From assembly GCA_020747015.1 (NCBI GenBank), contig JAGTJM010000008.1:62001-126000 (forward strand): a stretch of 64,000 nucleotides of DNA, written 5' to 3'. The notes below the pieces were generated by a model. That model ran no database searches. It worked only from the letters and a program-made list of their open reading frames with translations, and was not told the DNA's origin. Each line of letters starts with the position of its first letter. The stretch's first letter is position 1. The translations under genes and the position numbers were made by a program. Source of the stretch: Pyrenochaeta sp. MPI-SDFR-AT-0127. Lineage: Eukaryota > Ascomycota > Dothideomycetes > Pleosporales > Cucurbitariaceae. Below, in pieces: positions 53,808 through 64,000 of this stretch.

Positions 53808-56800
53808 TTAGTACCTCCTTCCATAACCCTCGTCGCCATAGCCACCAGAGCCACCGCCATATCCCTGCTGCCTGCGCTCACCGTCATCATCGTCATCGCG
53901 ACGGCGGCCATATCCCTGAGACTCTTCGCCAAATCCTCCAGGAACGCCTTGAGCACCATAAGCCTGCTCAGGGCGTTCGCCTCCATACTCATAGTCGTCT
54001 TGGCGACCACCACCGTATCCGCCAGATCTATAAGAGTCAGCGGCATATCCCGAATACTGCTGACGACCGTAGTCTTCACGACCGTAGCCTCGAGATTCCC
54101 CAACATACTCTTGGCGTCCATATCCGGAGCTCTCTTGCTGACGACGACCGTATCCAGACTCCTCCTGGCGTTCATAACCAGAAGACTCCTCACGGCGGCC
54201 ACCGTATCCCGAGCTCTCCTCACCATACCTCCTTTCCTCGCCGTAGCCGCCGCTCGCGTGCGAGTAGCCTCCCGAGTGCCGTTTGGGCGATGGGCTCTTG
54301 CTCTTCTTGCGACGGTGCTCTTGCTCGCGCGACCTTGAACGGCGCCTGTGTTCGCCGGAACCTGAACGACGCTTGTCAGCATCGTCATCCGAGTCATCGC
54401 CTCCGCTACCGTGCTTCTTGTATTTGTTACGCTTCTTCTCCTCCTTTTCGCGCTTCTTGCGTTCCTTCTTCTGGCGCTTCTCGTACGAGTCTTCGCCGCC
54501 GGAATCGTTGGAATCTTCGTCTTCGGAGTGCTTCTTGGACTTACCGCGTCGTCTAGAAGGTTATTAGCAAAGAAAGACCAAAGATAGAATGCTAGATACG
54601 CACTCTTTTTCTTCAGAGTAGTACTGTCCGGAGCGATCAAAACCTTCACGCTTCTCCTCGGATCGCCACTCGTCGCCCTGCTGAACACGGCGCTCTTCAC
54701 GGCGTTCGTATCCGCCCGATCCACTGTAGCTCGAGGTCTCCACCTTTTGTTGGTAGCTGTACGAACCACCATGATCATCCCTCTCCTGGCGAGAGTATTC
54801 TTCACGGCGTCCACCACCGGGGTATTGAGTCTGCTGATATTGAGCCTGGCCGACACGCCCAGAGTCACCATATGAGGATCCCTGATGGTGACCAGTCTCA
54901 GTGTAGGACTGGGTATAAGAACCGTCATGACCATAGCTCTCTTGCTTTTTGGACTTTTTCTCGTCTCCACCAAAAGCATCTCCGAGAAGAGAGCCGCCGA
55001 TACCTCCAACAAGACCTCCAACCAGACCGCCTAGGGCACCACCACCCACGGCTTCACCCACAAGTTTACCGGCCTGGTCACTGGCCTGTTGAATTTGTTG
55101 GTTACCGCCGCTCCTGCCTCCGCCCGGCAAGTTGTTGGCCATACCAAGTGGCTTGCCGCAGCCGTGGCCCTTATCATGCTGTCCCGGCTTGTGGTTCTCG
55201 CCGTTTCGCACTCCTTCACGGCTGAGCTTCCTGGTGAGGTCTCTCTGGTCGCGTTGACTCTCCCACCACTGCCGCACAGTATCGAACATGAGTTGACGAC
55301 CGCGAACAACCTCTTGGTCTCGAGAGGCGCGAACGCAAGCAGGATGGTGGAAGACACCATTGATAATGCGATCAATAGTCTGCTCAGGATCGGCTTCGCC
55401 ATCCCAGCACTGGACGATTTGTGGAACAGCCCAGCTGAGGACAGCAGAGGCAATGCGGCCAGCCGGCTCGTTTAGGATATTAGAGAAGTGATCCTTGGAA
55501 AGCATACTGTGAGTAGGGTCAGTAGAGTTGTCGTCATTGAAGACAATGTGCTGCTTGTCACGGGAGCTTGCAATGACTTCGGATGAGCCAGTCTCAAGCT
55601 CAGTCTTGACCTGAGAGAGAATAGGCAAGACATAGGGAGCAAGCAGGCTGAAGACGAAGATGGTGACTTGGTTCTGGATCTCCTCCATCAGCTCGGGGAG
55701 GATTGGAATCTTCTCGATGAACTCGGAGATAGACTGAAAGATTTCATCGTGGAACTCCATGATGGGGTAAATCTGTTTGACTAGCTCACCAATCTGCTCA
55801 GTGAAGGCCTCAGGCTCCTTGGGAGTGACTCGTAGGTTGCCCATAGCGGCCGCATTGGCATTCTGCTCAAGCTCATCAGCTTTTCCAGCCTCGTCTTTGC
55901 CTCCAAAGATGCCCTCAGGAAGCTGACTGAGTAAGTCCTTGATCTTGCTCTTGTTCTTGGTCCTATCAGCGTTGGAGATGGCGCCTTCGAGCTCTTGTAG
56001 CTCGGACTGGGTAGCCTTGTCGGTGATCTCACCGCAGACGGAGTGCAGGAAATCGACTCCGCCAAAAGTTCCCGTGACGATTGGATACACTTCCTTGCGA
56101 GCATCCTGAACGTGGAAGCGAGCACGACGACCAACATGTGGAAAGACATCGGTGGCACCGAGTTCGATAAGAACAAGTTCGGTGTAGTTTGAGTGTGCAG
56201 AGTAGTCCTCCAAGCAATGAGTCGCGGTACCAAGGAGACGAAGAGCTTCATGGAAGTCTGGGCCGCGTCCACCAGACCGGCGGCCGAGGTCAATGCAACG
56301 CCGAAGCAGGTCGCGGACCATGCCAGCCGACGTTGTGATGCCCAAGTCCTCCGAGGCAATATAGTTCTTCAAGCCGGTTCGTTCGTCGACGCTCAGCTCG
56401 CGTCTCTCATCGACAGGAGCTCGTAGGCGGCGATCGTAGTCACGGGCATCGAGATTGTCAGCATAGTCCTAGCCATGTCAGTACCTAAATTTCTCCAAAT
56501 TACATCGTCAAGCTTACTTTGGGGTTATCGATATGCTCCTCTGGTCTGTAGCAGCCGAGACGATCTCGGGTGACTTCGAATTCCTTTGTGCCATAGCCGA
56601 AAGACATGAAGCCCAAGACCCAAAGGAGGATGCGAATGGCCTCAGCAGACACCATTTTGACGGTGCCGACATCGACGGCCTGCGAGTAGTCTCGCAGCCA
56701 ATTTCCAAAGTAGACACGCTTGACGTCCATCTTGCTGAACTTCTTACCAGTCCGACTGCTGATGAGCAGGGTAAGCAGTGTGTCTTCGATATCTCCATGG

Positions 56801-56943
56801 CGCCAGTTCTGGCCCTCAATGGAGCTCAAGCTCGCAATGTTTCCCGCACCAAAAGCTGCGGTGGGGCGAGCCCAAAACACGAGAAGGACAAGGCATGGCA
56901 GCCAGATGTCGCTGATCTGGAGCTTCGGCGGCATCGTGTACAC
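53808..56943 (-). CDS. het-C: HET-C domain protein
   Basis: Three exons (56943-56518, 56468-54604, 54552-53808) give 1011 residues. A signal peptide precedes AFGAGNIASLSSIEGQNWRH and GDIEDTLLTLL, the diagnostic start of the HET-C domain; VYFGNWLRDYSQAVD, EALRLLGTATHCLEDYSAHS and NYTELVLIELG follow. After about residue 600 the chain becomes low-complexity: a Gly-zipper-like stretch (GGALGGLVGGLVGGIGGSLL), then Gln/Tyr/Ser, a Lys/Arg/Asp-rich block and a Gly-Tyr-Arg tail (GYGRR repeats). In Neurospora, allelic differences in het-c cause vegetative incompatibility together with pin-c. The start may be the ATG at 56943 or the one three codons later. Confidence 0.93.
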
Positions 56944-59465
56944 GGTAGTTGGTACTCTCTAGTAAGTGATTTTGAAGAGAAAGGGAATACAGATAGAATT
57001 TGGATTTGGAAGGAAAGAAAAGGGAAGGTTAGGATAGGAAAGATTCGGGTGTGTGTGTTGATGCTGTTAGCGCCCTGTTTCAGCTTGCTCTGATCGCGGG
57101 GCAGTGCCAAGCTGACGTAGCATGTGGAGGGGTGATTTGCAGCATGGGCCTTGTTCGAAGCCACAAATGCTTGATCAATATTTGCCGTCGATGCTTGGTA
57201 CTTCAATCGCATTCTTCAAGATATTTTTGCAACAGTATGCTCTCTTTGGTCCCTTGTTTACCACTTCAAGAGCCGTAACACTTGAACGGCGTGACGCGTC
57301 TTTGTTTGGACCCTGGAACGCGCCTTCTTCACATGTCGGTGACCAACAGTGGACAAATGCCGTACTCTGCCATTAATACTAGAAAACTTGTCAAAATCTT
57401 CTTCTTCTTCACTAGTGATACTTGCTCTGAACTGGCGCCGGGATTCAACCCTTCTTTCAGCTAGACGTTACAAGTAGCGCTTTGAAGCTAATGCTTACCT
57501 CGACCTAAACATTACACACTCCATGCCTCCGTAGCCAGCCTGCACGATTCAAAGGCAACAATATTAATGCCATCCATTTGTGCCAAATGCCTGTATAAAA
57601 CTGGAAGTCGGTTGCATCGCTTCGACACCTTGCCAGAGATAGAACCTTGGGAACAACATCCCACATTTTACCACACACACACATATATATATTTTGGCAT
57701 TGGAGATGTTTTCATTAGCCTCTCATCTACCATCATAACGCACAATAGAAGGTATGTCGGCGCAATTGTGAACATGCCACCTAGCGACCAAAGAACATAG
57801 CTTTGCTCTATATGAAAAACATTGCTTGTGCGGATTGAATAGTCATGGAGTGCGACGTAATGTTCTACCAAACCTCACAGCCTTGACGAATCCATGTCGT
57901 GCTCGCTTGTAGATGAAGACGCACAGCACTGCTGTCGTCGGGCGGGAAGCAATACATAACGTTCGGATGAGTCAACGAAGGGATACTCTCTCTAGGACCT
58001 TTTTGTTACAGCTTGATTTCGGTGGGCCTTATGCTTCCAATATCCTACGGCTTCTGCAAGAGAATGATTGTTAACACGGGTGTGGACGGCATTGTCCGGC
58101 GACATACAAGCGATAGAATCACTAGACCAGGGAGGCTTGCTTAAGGCTGCAAGACATATAGTGAGCCCAGCCCTGCTGGTCCAGGCCGGCTAGTATATAC
58201 CCACAATCCTATATGTGATAATAACCGTGGAAGGTTAGATATTGCCCGAGAACATTAGAACACGGATATCGTCTAGGATATAGAAACTTCATCGCTCCAA
58301 TCTCCAAGAATAGAACACGTGTGTTCGGTTAGTGCATCGACGTTGTTTCCCCCTCCTTCCTTTATGAAACTATATGGTTCATCTGGGGAAACATCGTATT
58401 GCGCAATCAAGCAACATGTCGCCCTCCTCGTGCGGTTGGCTATCGAGATACATGACCGCCTTGTTGCGACCGTTTGAGCAGATTGACAGGCTGCGTTAAC
58501 ATGCTGGCACTTGGTTTGTCGCGCTTCAACACTTTCAAGGGTCCAACCTGCTCTAACATTCTGAATGGGCTGACGTGCTTCGACACTCTGACTGGACTGG
58601 GCTGGCATGCTTTAACTTTCTGAACGGTCCGTAGTGCTTCACCATCCTAAATGGTTAGAAGCAAATGAGTAGTGATCGGTGAGCGGGGAGGACTTCCAAA
58701 GGTCATCGGCATAGTCAATGCATTCCTGTCTGCCTGCAAGGGGTCAATCAGCCAGCGCCGTTGAGACGGGAACGGGAATCGCGGGAAAATACGGGCAGGG
58801 CGCGAAGATCGACCGCGCACCTGACAGGTCGTTGAGTGATGATATAGCTCATATGCGCTAGTTGATGCTACACAACCCACCAAACAAGCCCTGTCACTAC
58901 TCCCGAAAGACCCGATACCGAGACGGGTAGGTGATTTTGACAGAAGCGTGACACTCGGATAACAGGTTGAGGCGACCATTGTGCTCGTTGTCGAGTGCTA
59001 CAGACGTGGTCTGATTCTGTCACTCCCGCTGTCAGAATCCTGTGCCTCGTCGCTTCTGCGCATAGCCGCGAATAATAGGGCACCAAACCACGTTTCCTGG
59101 AAATCTTCCGTGTAACCCTTGCGTTGACCATGGGAAACACTTGCCACAAAGGTACCGTGCTGCTCGTGAGACACCCGCCCTGTGCTGTAACTGTCGCTCA
59201 AGAAGTGGGGACAGCTGCCTTGTGTCACGCCTAAAACGCGTGCTTGCATCTTGACAGCCATGTACAAGGTCCACAATGGAAAAGTGACAAATGCTGTGCT
59301 GGGCCAATTGTCTTATTTTGCTCGCTTGTGACCACCAGAGCCACCCCTGACTGTCGCATTGCTACGTGGTGAAAAATGCGGTATGCCAACCTCGACCGTG
59401 TAGTGTATACCATTTGAGGATCGACATTTCCTTTTGCCGCACACGTGTCTTTTCGCGCGTACTGC
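56944..59465. other. Intergenic, no gene found
   Basis: 2.5 kb between two minus-strand genes: het-C promoter on the left, MDM12 3' region on the right. It contains a (CA)n(TA)n microsatellite at 57672-57692. Frames of up to 120 codons near 59.2-59.6 kb have no family features. Confidence 0.5.
57672..57692. repeat. (CA)n(TA)n microsatellite
   Basis: A run of CA dinucleotides passing directly into TA dinucleotides, in intergenic sequence; likely length-variable between strains. Confidence 0.75.
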
Positions 59466-60785
59466 TTAGACGAGGAATGTCCAAAAGCTTGGGTAGACAA
59501 ACTCATCCTCGAAGATGCGCCTGACCTGTTCCAAAACAAACGATTCCACCTTGCCAACGTTTTTAAGTACCTGCTTACCACTACCCTGGCCCCCAATCTC
59601 ACTTTCTACTTTGATGTTTTCCAGTAGACCTCCGATTTGTGGTCGCTGTACAGGTTGTGGGGTTCGGCCTTGCGCGTCCGTTTGAAGACCGCTGAAGCCA
59701 TTTTCGCTGCCAACTAACGCGTCTGCGTCATCAGGCGACAGGAAGCAAAAATGCGCTCGCCTCTTGATGTATGCCAGGATCGCAACTCCATCAAAGGTGA
59801 TACCAGTGATGTTCAGCTTGAGCGGAATGCCGACGAAGCTTGGCATAGGGTAGTCCAGGAGAATTTCTGCAGTCAGTGACATTTTGATATCTCCAGAATA
59901 CTGCACATGTGCAACAATCTGGATGTCGTCGGGACTCTTCTCCCGCATGCGGTGTGGCGATGCAGATGGCGTTCTGTCGTAGCTGTGCTGGGAGGAAGGA
60001 GAATCCGACTCAGCAAGGGACCTCCTCCTGTCTTGGTCCTGCTGATGTCGTGAAGAAGGTCGAGTACTGGGGTCTGGGTTTGATTGTGGTGTCAGCGTTA
60101 GTGAGTTCATTGATGCGGCGTGGCGAAGACGCATGTTGGTTGGTGTAGAAGGCCGACCATAAGGGTTGTCAAGCCAACCTTGCAGCTGCGCGCCAGCTAC
60201 TGCAGCAAGAGGCGTCGTAGCACCGGAAAGACCTGCACTCAGAGGGAGGTGAAAGTAGTTGATATTGGAGGTGCCACCGGGAATGCCTGGTGTGGAGGCT
60301 CCTGGCAGGAAAGGGCTACCCAGCTGCTCGGTGGGAGCCAACCAGGTTCGAGTGGTAGGCGGTTTCGGAGTGACATGAGACGCTAATCGTGAGTGTTCTG
60401 AAGCGTGCTCTTTGTTGTGTGCTGCATCCCTCCCCACGTCTTTTGGACGTTGCCCTTTGGAGGAGGGCCGGTGAGTAGGGTTCCCGGAGGCGCGTTCGCT
60501 GCCATGGCGCTCTGAGCCAGCAGCCTCGTTCTCGGTTTCGTTCTCGACATCGTCCGGATAATCTTCGTCTTCCTCGTAGAAGTCCGGCAGCGGGTCGCAA
60601 ATGTCTTTGATCTCAATTTCCGGAGGCACACTTCCGAAGTCGAATGAATGGACGTGGACAGAGCGGATGAACCGCGGCAGCGTCACCTGCTGGAATCTGT
60701 CATGGATGAATGCGCGTATCGTTTCTGCACGAGCGGACCCGTCTGCACCGCCAGTAATTGTGTCCCAGTTGATATCAATCGACAT
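59466..60785 (-). CDS. MDM12: MDM12, ERMES complex subunit
   Basis: One uninterrupted frame of 439 residues. The N terminus MSIDINWDTITGGADGSARA and SVHVHSFDFGSVPPEIEIKD, then the split SMP domain resuming at IQIVAHVQYSGDIKMSLTAE and ending EDEFVYPSFWTFLV, are characteristic of MDM12. The SMP domain binds glycerophospholipids; MDM12 bridges Mmm1 in the ER and Mdm34/Mdm10 at the mitochondrial outer membrane and moves phosphatidylserine and other lipids. The centre (residues 75-290) is a disordered, acidic then Ser/Pro-rich insertion, typical for filamentous fungi. Confidence 0.96.
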   Translation of the reverse strand: MSIDINWDTITGGADGSARAETIRAFIHDRFQQVTLPRFIRSVHVHSFDFGSVPPEIEIKDICDPLPDFYEEDEDYPDDVENETENEAAGSERHGSERASGNPTHRPSSKGQRPKDVGRDAAHNKEHASEHSRLASHVTPKPPTTRTWLAPTEQLGSPFLPGASTPGIPGGTSNINYFHLPLSAGLSGATTPLAAVAGAQLQGWLDNPYGRPSTPTNMRLRHAASMNSLTLTPQSNPDPSTRPSSRHQQDQDRRRSLAESDSPSSQHSYDRTPSASPHRMREKSPDDIQIVAHVQYSGDIKMSLTAEILLDYPMPSFVGIPLKLNITGITFDGVAILAYIKRRAHFCFLSPDDADALVGSENGFSGLQTDAQGRTPQPVQRPQIGGLLENIKVESEIGGQGSGKQVLKNVGKVESFVLEQVRRIFEDEFVYPSFWTFLV

Positions 60786-62976
60786 AGCTGGACATTGAGT
60801 GTTGTGGGTCGACGATGAAGGATGCCATTACAAATTCCGAATGTGGAAACAAACCCCGGGCCGTGCTGTGGACATGACGCCGAACGGCCGACCACTTAGC
60901 ATCCCGTCCAACAAACTTGTCGCTTGCGTACCGCACCATGTTACGAGCTATTTTGACATGCTACGGATGTGATAATGCATCCATCTCTGCATCGGCTCCC
61001 TGCCCTCGTGTGGCTCTGTCCCGTCCTCAGGGTCTTCCCGTGGGTCTCACGTGCACTGGTAGTTGTTGACCTCCAGTTGTTCAGCAACAGGACCTGTCTC
61101 GAGACACAGACCAAAAGACAACAGACTGAGGCGTCCGGCTAACGGTCAAGCGAATGGAGCCGCATAGCGTTTCTGCACGTGCTTGTGCAGACACGTCCAT
61201 GCCGCAGATCGTCTCTGTGGAGCTGGCAGGCAATGGGTGGAAGGTACTCCCAGAAGAACGAGCAAGGGGTAAGGAAATGGGACAGGGAAGTGGACAGGGT
61301 GTGCAGCGGTAGGCGTCGCCCGCATACGCCAGACGCTGTTATATTAAAACTGACGACGCCAATCAACGAAGCACGTAATCTGCCTCGCGGTATCAGCGAT
61401 GGGCCGTTGCGCGAGCCCTGCTAGATGCCGGCTGTTTAATCAAATGCATGTGGCAATGGGCAATAGTAGACCATGACCTTGGCCGTAAATGAGCTTCCCG
61501 CCGTGTTATTGTGGCTCAACTCTCGGGCGAGCCAGATATGGTCGTCAGGCTGAATGGCTTCTAGAAGAACCGTTACCCGGTTGGCTGCAGGCGAGCCAAT
61601 GCGGATCCTGACGCATATCAAGCTCACATATACCTCTCATACTCGGCTATTTGGCGATCGTGCTATACATTGTACACCCTGCCGCGTTTTCGCCGTATGC
61701 ATCACATGATAACCCCAACGCGCTCACCGGTCATGTTGAGGATAGTCTTAGTCTCTTTGGCGCATGAAGGCCGGAATGCACATACTCGCTTTGTTCTAGT
61801 GACTCCAATGCATGGCTGACTGGTAGATCGTTTCATGTACCACGGCCCGTCCCTCAACTGGATCGGGGTGGGTTGTGAGACGATATTGTCTCACTTTGTC
61901 ATCTGATATTACCTGTATTTTCCAGGTTGACTGATGCGCCCCGTACCAGGCCCCAGCAAATGATGCATGGCATCCCATATCTCCACTTATGCTGCCCTAT
62001 CGCGAGCCGTCCATAGACAGTACCTTGGCGCTATTGGCCTTGTTTACCTGGGTGTGAGTGCAAGGCTGTCATACAAGATGTTATGGGCCAATATCGGAAG
62101 CAAATGAATTCGTTGTTTTGACGGGGCAAATCGCCAAATTGGTTTCAACCTTGTGCAAACGGTAGCTGGTACATTTTGTTCAGGGGGGCATGGCAACGTC
62201 GATTGGCGAGAGGAAAAAACGGTGGTGCATATACGGCAGCTGTGTGTGATTATGTGGCAGAACAGCCGTAGATGATTGGTCTTTTGTCTTGATAGTCACC
62301 AAGCGCGGAGTGACTCGATGCACAGAGGCGCTCAACAGGTGAACGAGGGCTGCCCACTTGCGGGAGTGAGCAAGCTTCTTCATTGACGACTACGCATTAA
62401 TTGACTTGTCTCGTTTACTGAGGTCCTTTCCTAGGCCACATTGCGGAGCGGCAGAGCCCGCACATGGAAATAGAGCGATAGCAATGAAGAGATAAAGAAG
62501 ACGGAACCTGTAGGGTTCCCCGTCGGCGCATGGCACGACCACAATTAGGAGAGCATGATATCCAAGTAGGAGAAAGACAAAAGTGGGAATAATACAAGTT
62601 GGGAAGTGTCCTGCAACACCAAGCCTGTATTCAAAACGCCGGACGCGCAAAGTGTCCTAGGTCCAGGTAGACGCCAATGCCCGATAAAACGCCAGTAACT
62701 TTTTTGGGGGGATCCGTGACGCCGTGAAATGCAGCCGGTGGGGGTGGACCCCTCTGCGGAGAAGGTCGTTGCGGTGCAGCCTTCAAACGAGGCGGGGTGG
62801 AGCGAGGAAGAGAGCTAAGGTTCACGTTGGGCCGCAGGTGTGCATGTCTGCTGCGAGCCCCGGGCCATGATGGAGGGGAAAATCGTGGGGAATCAAGAGG
62901 GTGTGGTCACATGTCTGGGAGCAGAGTTGGTCAGACAAGTGCGACGCGCCCAAGGTTTTGGGCGGGGCCATACCTG
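60786..62976. other. Intergenic, no gene found
   Basis: 2.2 kb upstream of MDM12 and downstream of the Cys-rich gene, both on the minus strand. Only short unsupported frames. Confidence 0.5.
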
Positions 62977-63123
62977 TCAATGGTCACATCTATCACACTT
63001 TTCGTCGTGCTTGACCGTCTTGGTGTTGCAGACGCCGCAGGGCGCTGTTCTCGACGTGGCGCAGGGGGCCTTTTCTGTGATTTCGTGGCCGCAGCCATAT
63101 CTGTGTACGACCTTGGTGCACAT
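62977..63123 (-). CDS. Small Cys-rich conserved fungal protein (MCTK type)
   Basis: A 48-residue protein beginning MCTKVVHRYGCGHEITEKAP and ending CGVCNTKTVKHDEKCDRCDH. Eight Cys and several His are spaced in CxC/CxxC pairs like a small zinc ribbon. The frame stays open far upstream, but the composition there (Ser/Pro/Leu/Arg) is unlike a gene, and the family-like part begins at this Met. It is the same general class as the MCYQ-type protein at 34.8 kb. Function unknown. The upstream minus-strand sequence is CT-rich, as in fungal promoters. Confidence 0.65.
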   Translation of the reverse strand: MCTKVVHRYGCGHEITEKAPCATSRTAPCGVCNTKTVKHDEKCDRCDH

Positions 63124-64000
63124 GTTGGCGTCGAGGCCGAGGCAGCCTGCGAGGCGTGGGTTGCACGGCGGTGGTGGTGGGGTGCGAGTGAGGCGCCTGC
63201 TGTGGGCAGCGTGGGCGCGGACGCGGCGGGCGTGAGAAGGGAAGGCGGGGTGGGAGCTTGGACTCGCTGATTGGCGGGCGCGCGGGGAGCTCTTTCTTGT
63301 TGCAGACGGGCGGCAGCCGCTGGTGGGTAGCTTGGGGGAAGGCACGACGGAGCTTGGCTCGACGAGAGCAAGATAAAACGAAGAGGCACAAGTAGATGCA
63401 GAGCAAGATGCAGAGCACGAGAGCCAGGGAGTGGGGAAGATCAAGGTCGATAGCTGGGATCGATTGATTCCGAGGTTTGTCGAGGCTCGAGGAGGAGTGG
63501 TAGGAGCAGTAGGAGGAGTAGGAGTAGTGGTGGGCTGCAGGGCCTTTTGGGTCGAGGGCGAGCAAAGGGCAGGCAGAGAGAGAGCAGAGAGAGCAGAGAA
63601 CGCAGAGAGAGAGAGAGGAGAGTAGCAGCACGCAAGGTACCGCGAAGCTACAGCAGCAGCCGAGGGTGCCAGATATGTGGGCGAGGAATTGGTCGAAGCG
63701 TCCAAACGGGATCGGGCGGGCAGCGCAGAGAGTTTTATAATGGAGGCATTGCAGCGTGCCGAACAGACGGTACCTCCTCTGAAAAGATGTTAGATTGCTG
63801 CCGCCCGTTTGCAACAGAGAGTGCGACGGTCGTGTACAGCCGTTGGCTCCGTGCGGAAAGGCAAGGACAAGTACCTAGGCGGAGCGTTAGCCTTCACGCC
63901 TAGCTGCGGCCAGCATCTGGCCTGCCAGGGTGATCCCGTCCTATCGACCGCCATGCAGCTGCGCACTGTTGGTGATTTCTGCACCCCGTCCTGCCCAATC
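63124..64000. other. Upstream region of the Cys-rich gene; GA/CT-rich
   Basis: 877 bases to the window end. Overlapping long frames come from low-complexity CT-rich sequence on the minus strand. No second gene is supported. Confidence 0.5.
63574..63622. repeat. GA-rich (CT-rich on minus strand) simple repeat
   Basis: An imperfect AGAGAGAG/GCAGAG tract about 450 bases upstream of the MCTK-type gene. CT-rich tracts on the coding strand are common in fungal promoters. Confidence 0.75.

Noticed and set aside
53678..54556. 292-codon plus-strand frame and a 407-codon minus-strand frame (53798-55021) over the HET-C tail
   Set aside because: Both are other-frame shadows of the repetitive, codon-biased HET-C C-terminal exon, whose frame is fixed by the spliced model.
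62993..63814. 273-codon and 242-codon minus-strand frames at the right end
   Set aside because: CT-rich low-complexity DNA keeps all frames open; only the last 48 residues of one frame look like a conserved protein.

Overview
This is nuclear DNA of a filamentous ascomycete (Pezizomycotina; a Dothideomycete such as a Pleosporalean fits, but I cannot fix the genus from sequence alone). The case rests on many 48-60 base spliceosomal introns with GTRNGT donors, CTRAC-type branch points and YAG acceptors, Zn2Cys6 and HET genes, fungal housekeeping genes (VMA10, PET117, MDM12, RPL28) and monocistronic genes on both strands. I call 25 protein-coding loci with usable gene models. For most I rebuilt the exons by hand, and the phases close exactly. 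I found no tRNA, rRNA, CRISPR array or intact transposon.

Left, 0.2-11.3 kb: a compact group of oxidative enzymes around a Zn2Cys6 activator. It holds a Rieske non-heme iron oxygenase (+), the regulator (+), a Baeyer-Villiger-type flavin monooxygenase (-), a sarcosine/pipecolate/fructosyl-amino-acid oxidase-like flavoenzyme (-), a cupin ending in SKL (-) and an ABM-domain protein (+). There is no PKS, NRPS, terpene synthase or transporter, so a small catabolic or tailoring cluster, partly peroxisomal, is the best guess. A HET-domain gene (11.4-13.7 kb) and an SCP2 sterol-carrier protein ending in AKL (14.1-14.7 kb) follow.

Middle, 15.5-30.7 kb: an F-box protein, a C2H2 zinc-finger protein whose start overlaps the stop of a one-helix membrane protein, an arrestin-like adaptor with a PPSY motif, a TGL2-like mitochondrial lipase, VMA10, PET117, a Gly-rich secreted or membrane protein and a small Cys-rich membrane protein. 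The lipase and VMA10 are split by extremely small exons (8, 10 and 2 bases; 3 and 9 bases).

30.7-39.9 kb is gene-poor. The only secure gene there is a 77-residue Cys-rich protein, plus a damaged-looking coding stretch at 38.4-39.2 kb.

Right, 39.9-64 kb: a CBM48-type glycogen-binding protein, an ADIP-domain (TinC-like) coiled-coil protein, a secreted FAD-linked oxidase, a proline iminopeptidase, a DUF1996 secreted protein, ribosomal protein uL15 (RPL28), a HET-C homologue, the ERMES subunit MDM12 and a 48-residue Cys-rich protein.

Main points for a second look: the lipase microexons, including a 2-base exon inside the catalytic serine motif; three GC-AG introns confined to two neighbouring cluster genes; and the oxidative cluster with peroxisomal-type C termini and a CGG/CCG inverted repeat in one promoter.
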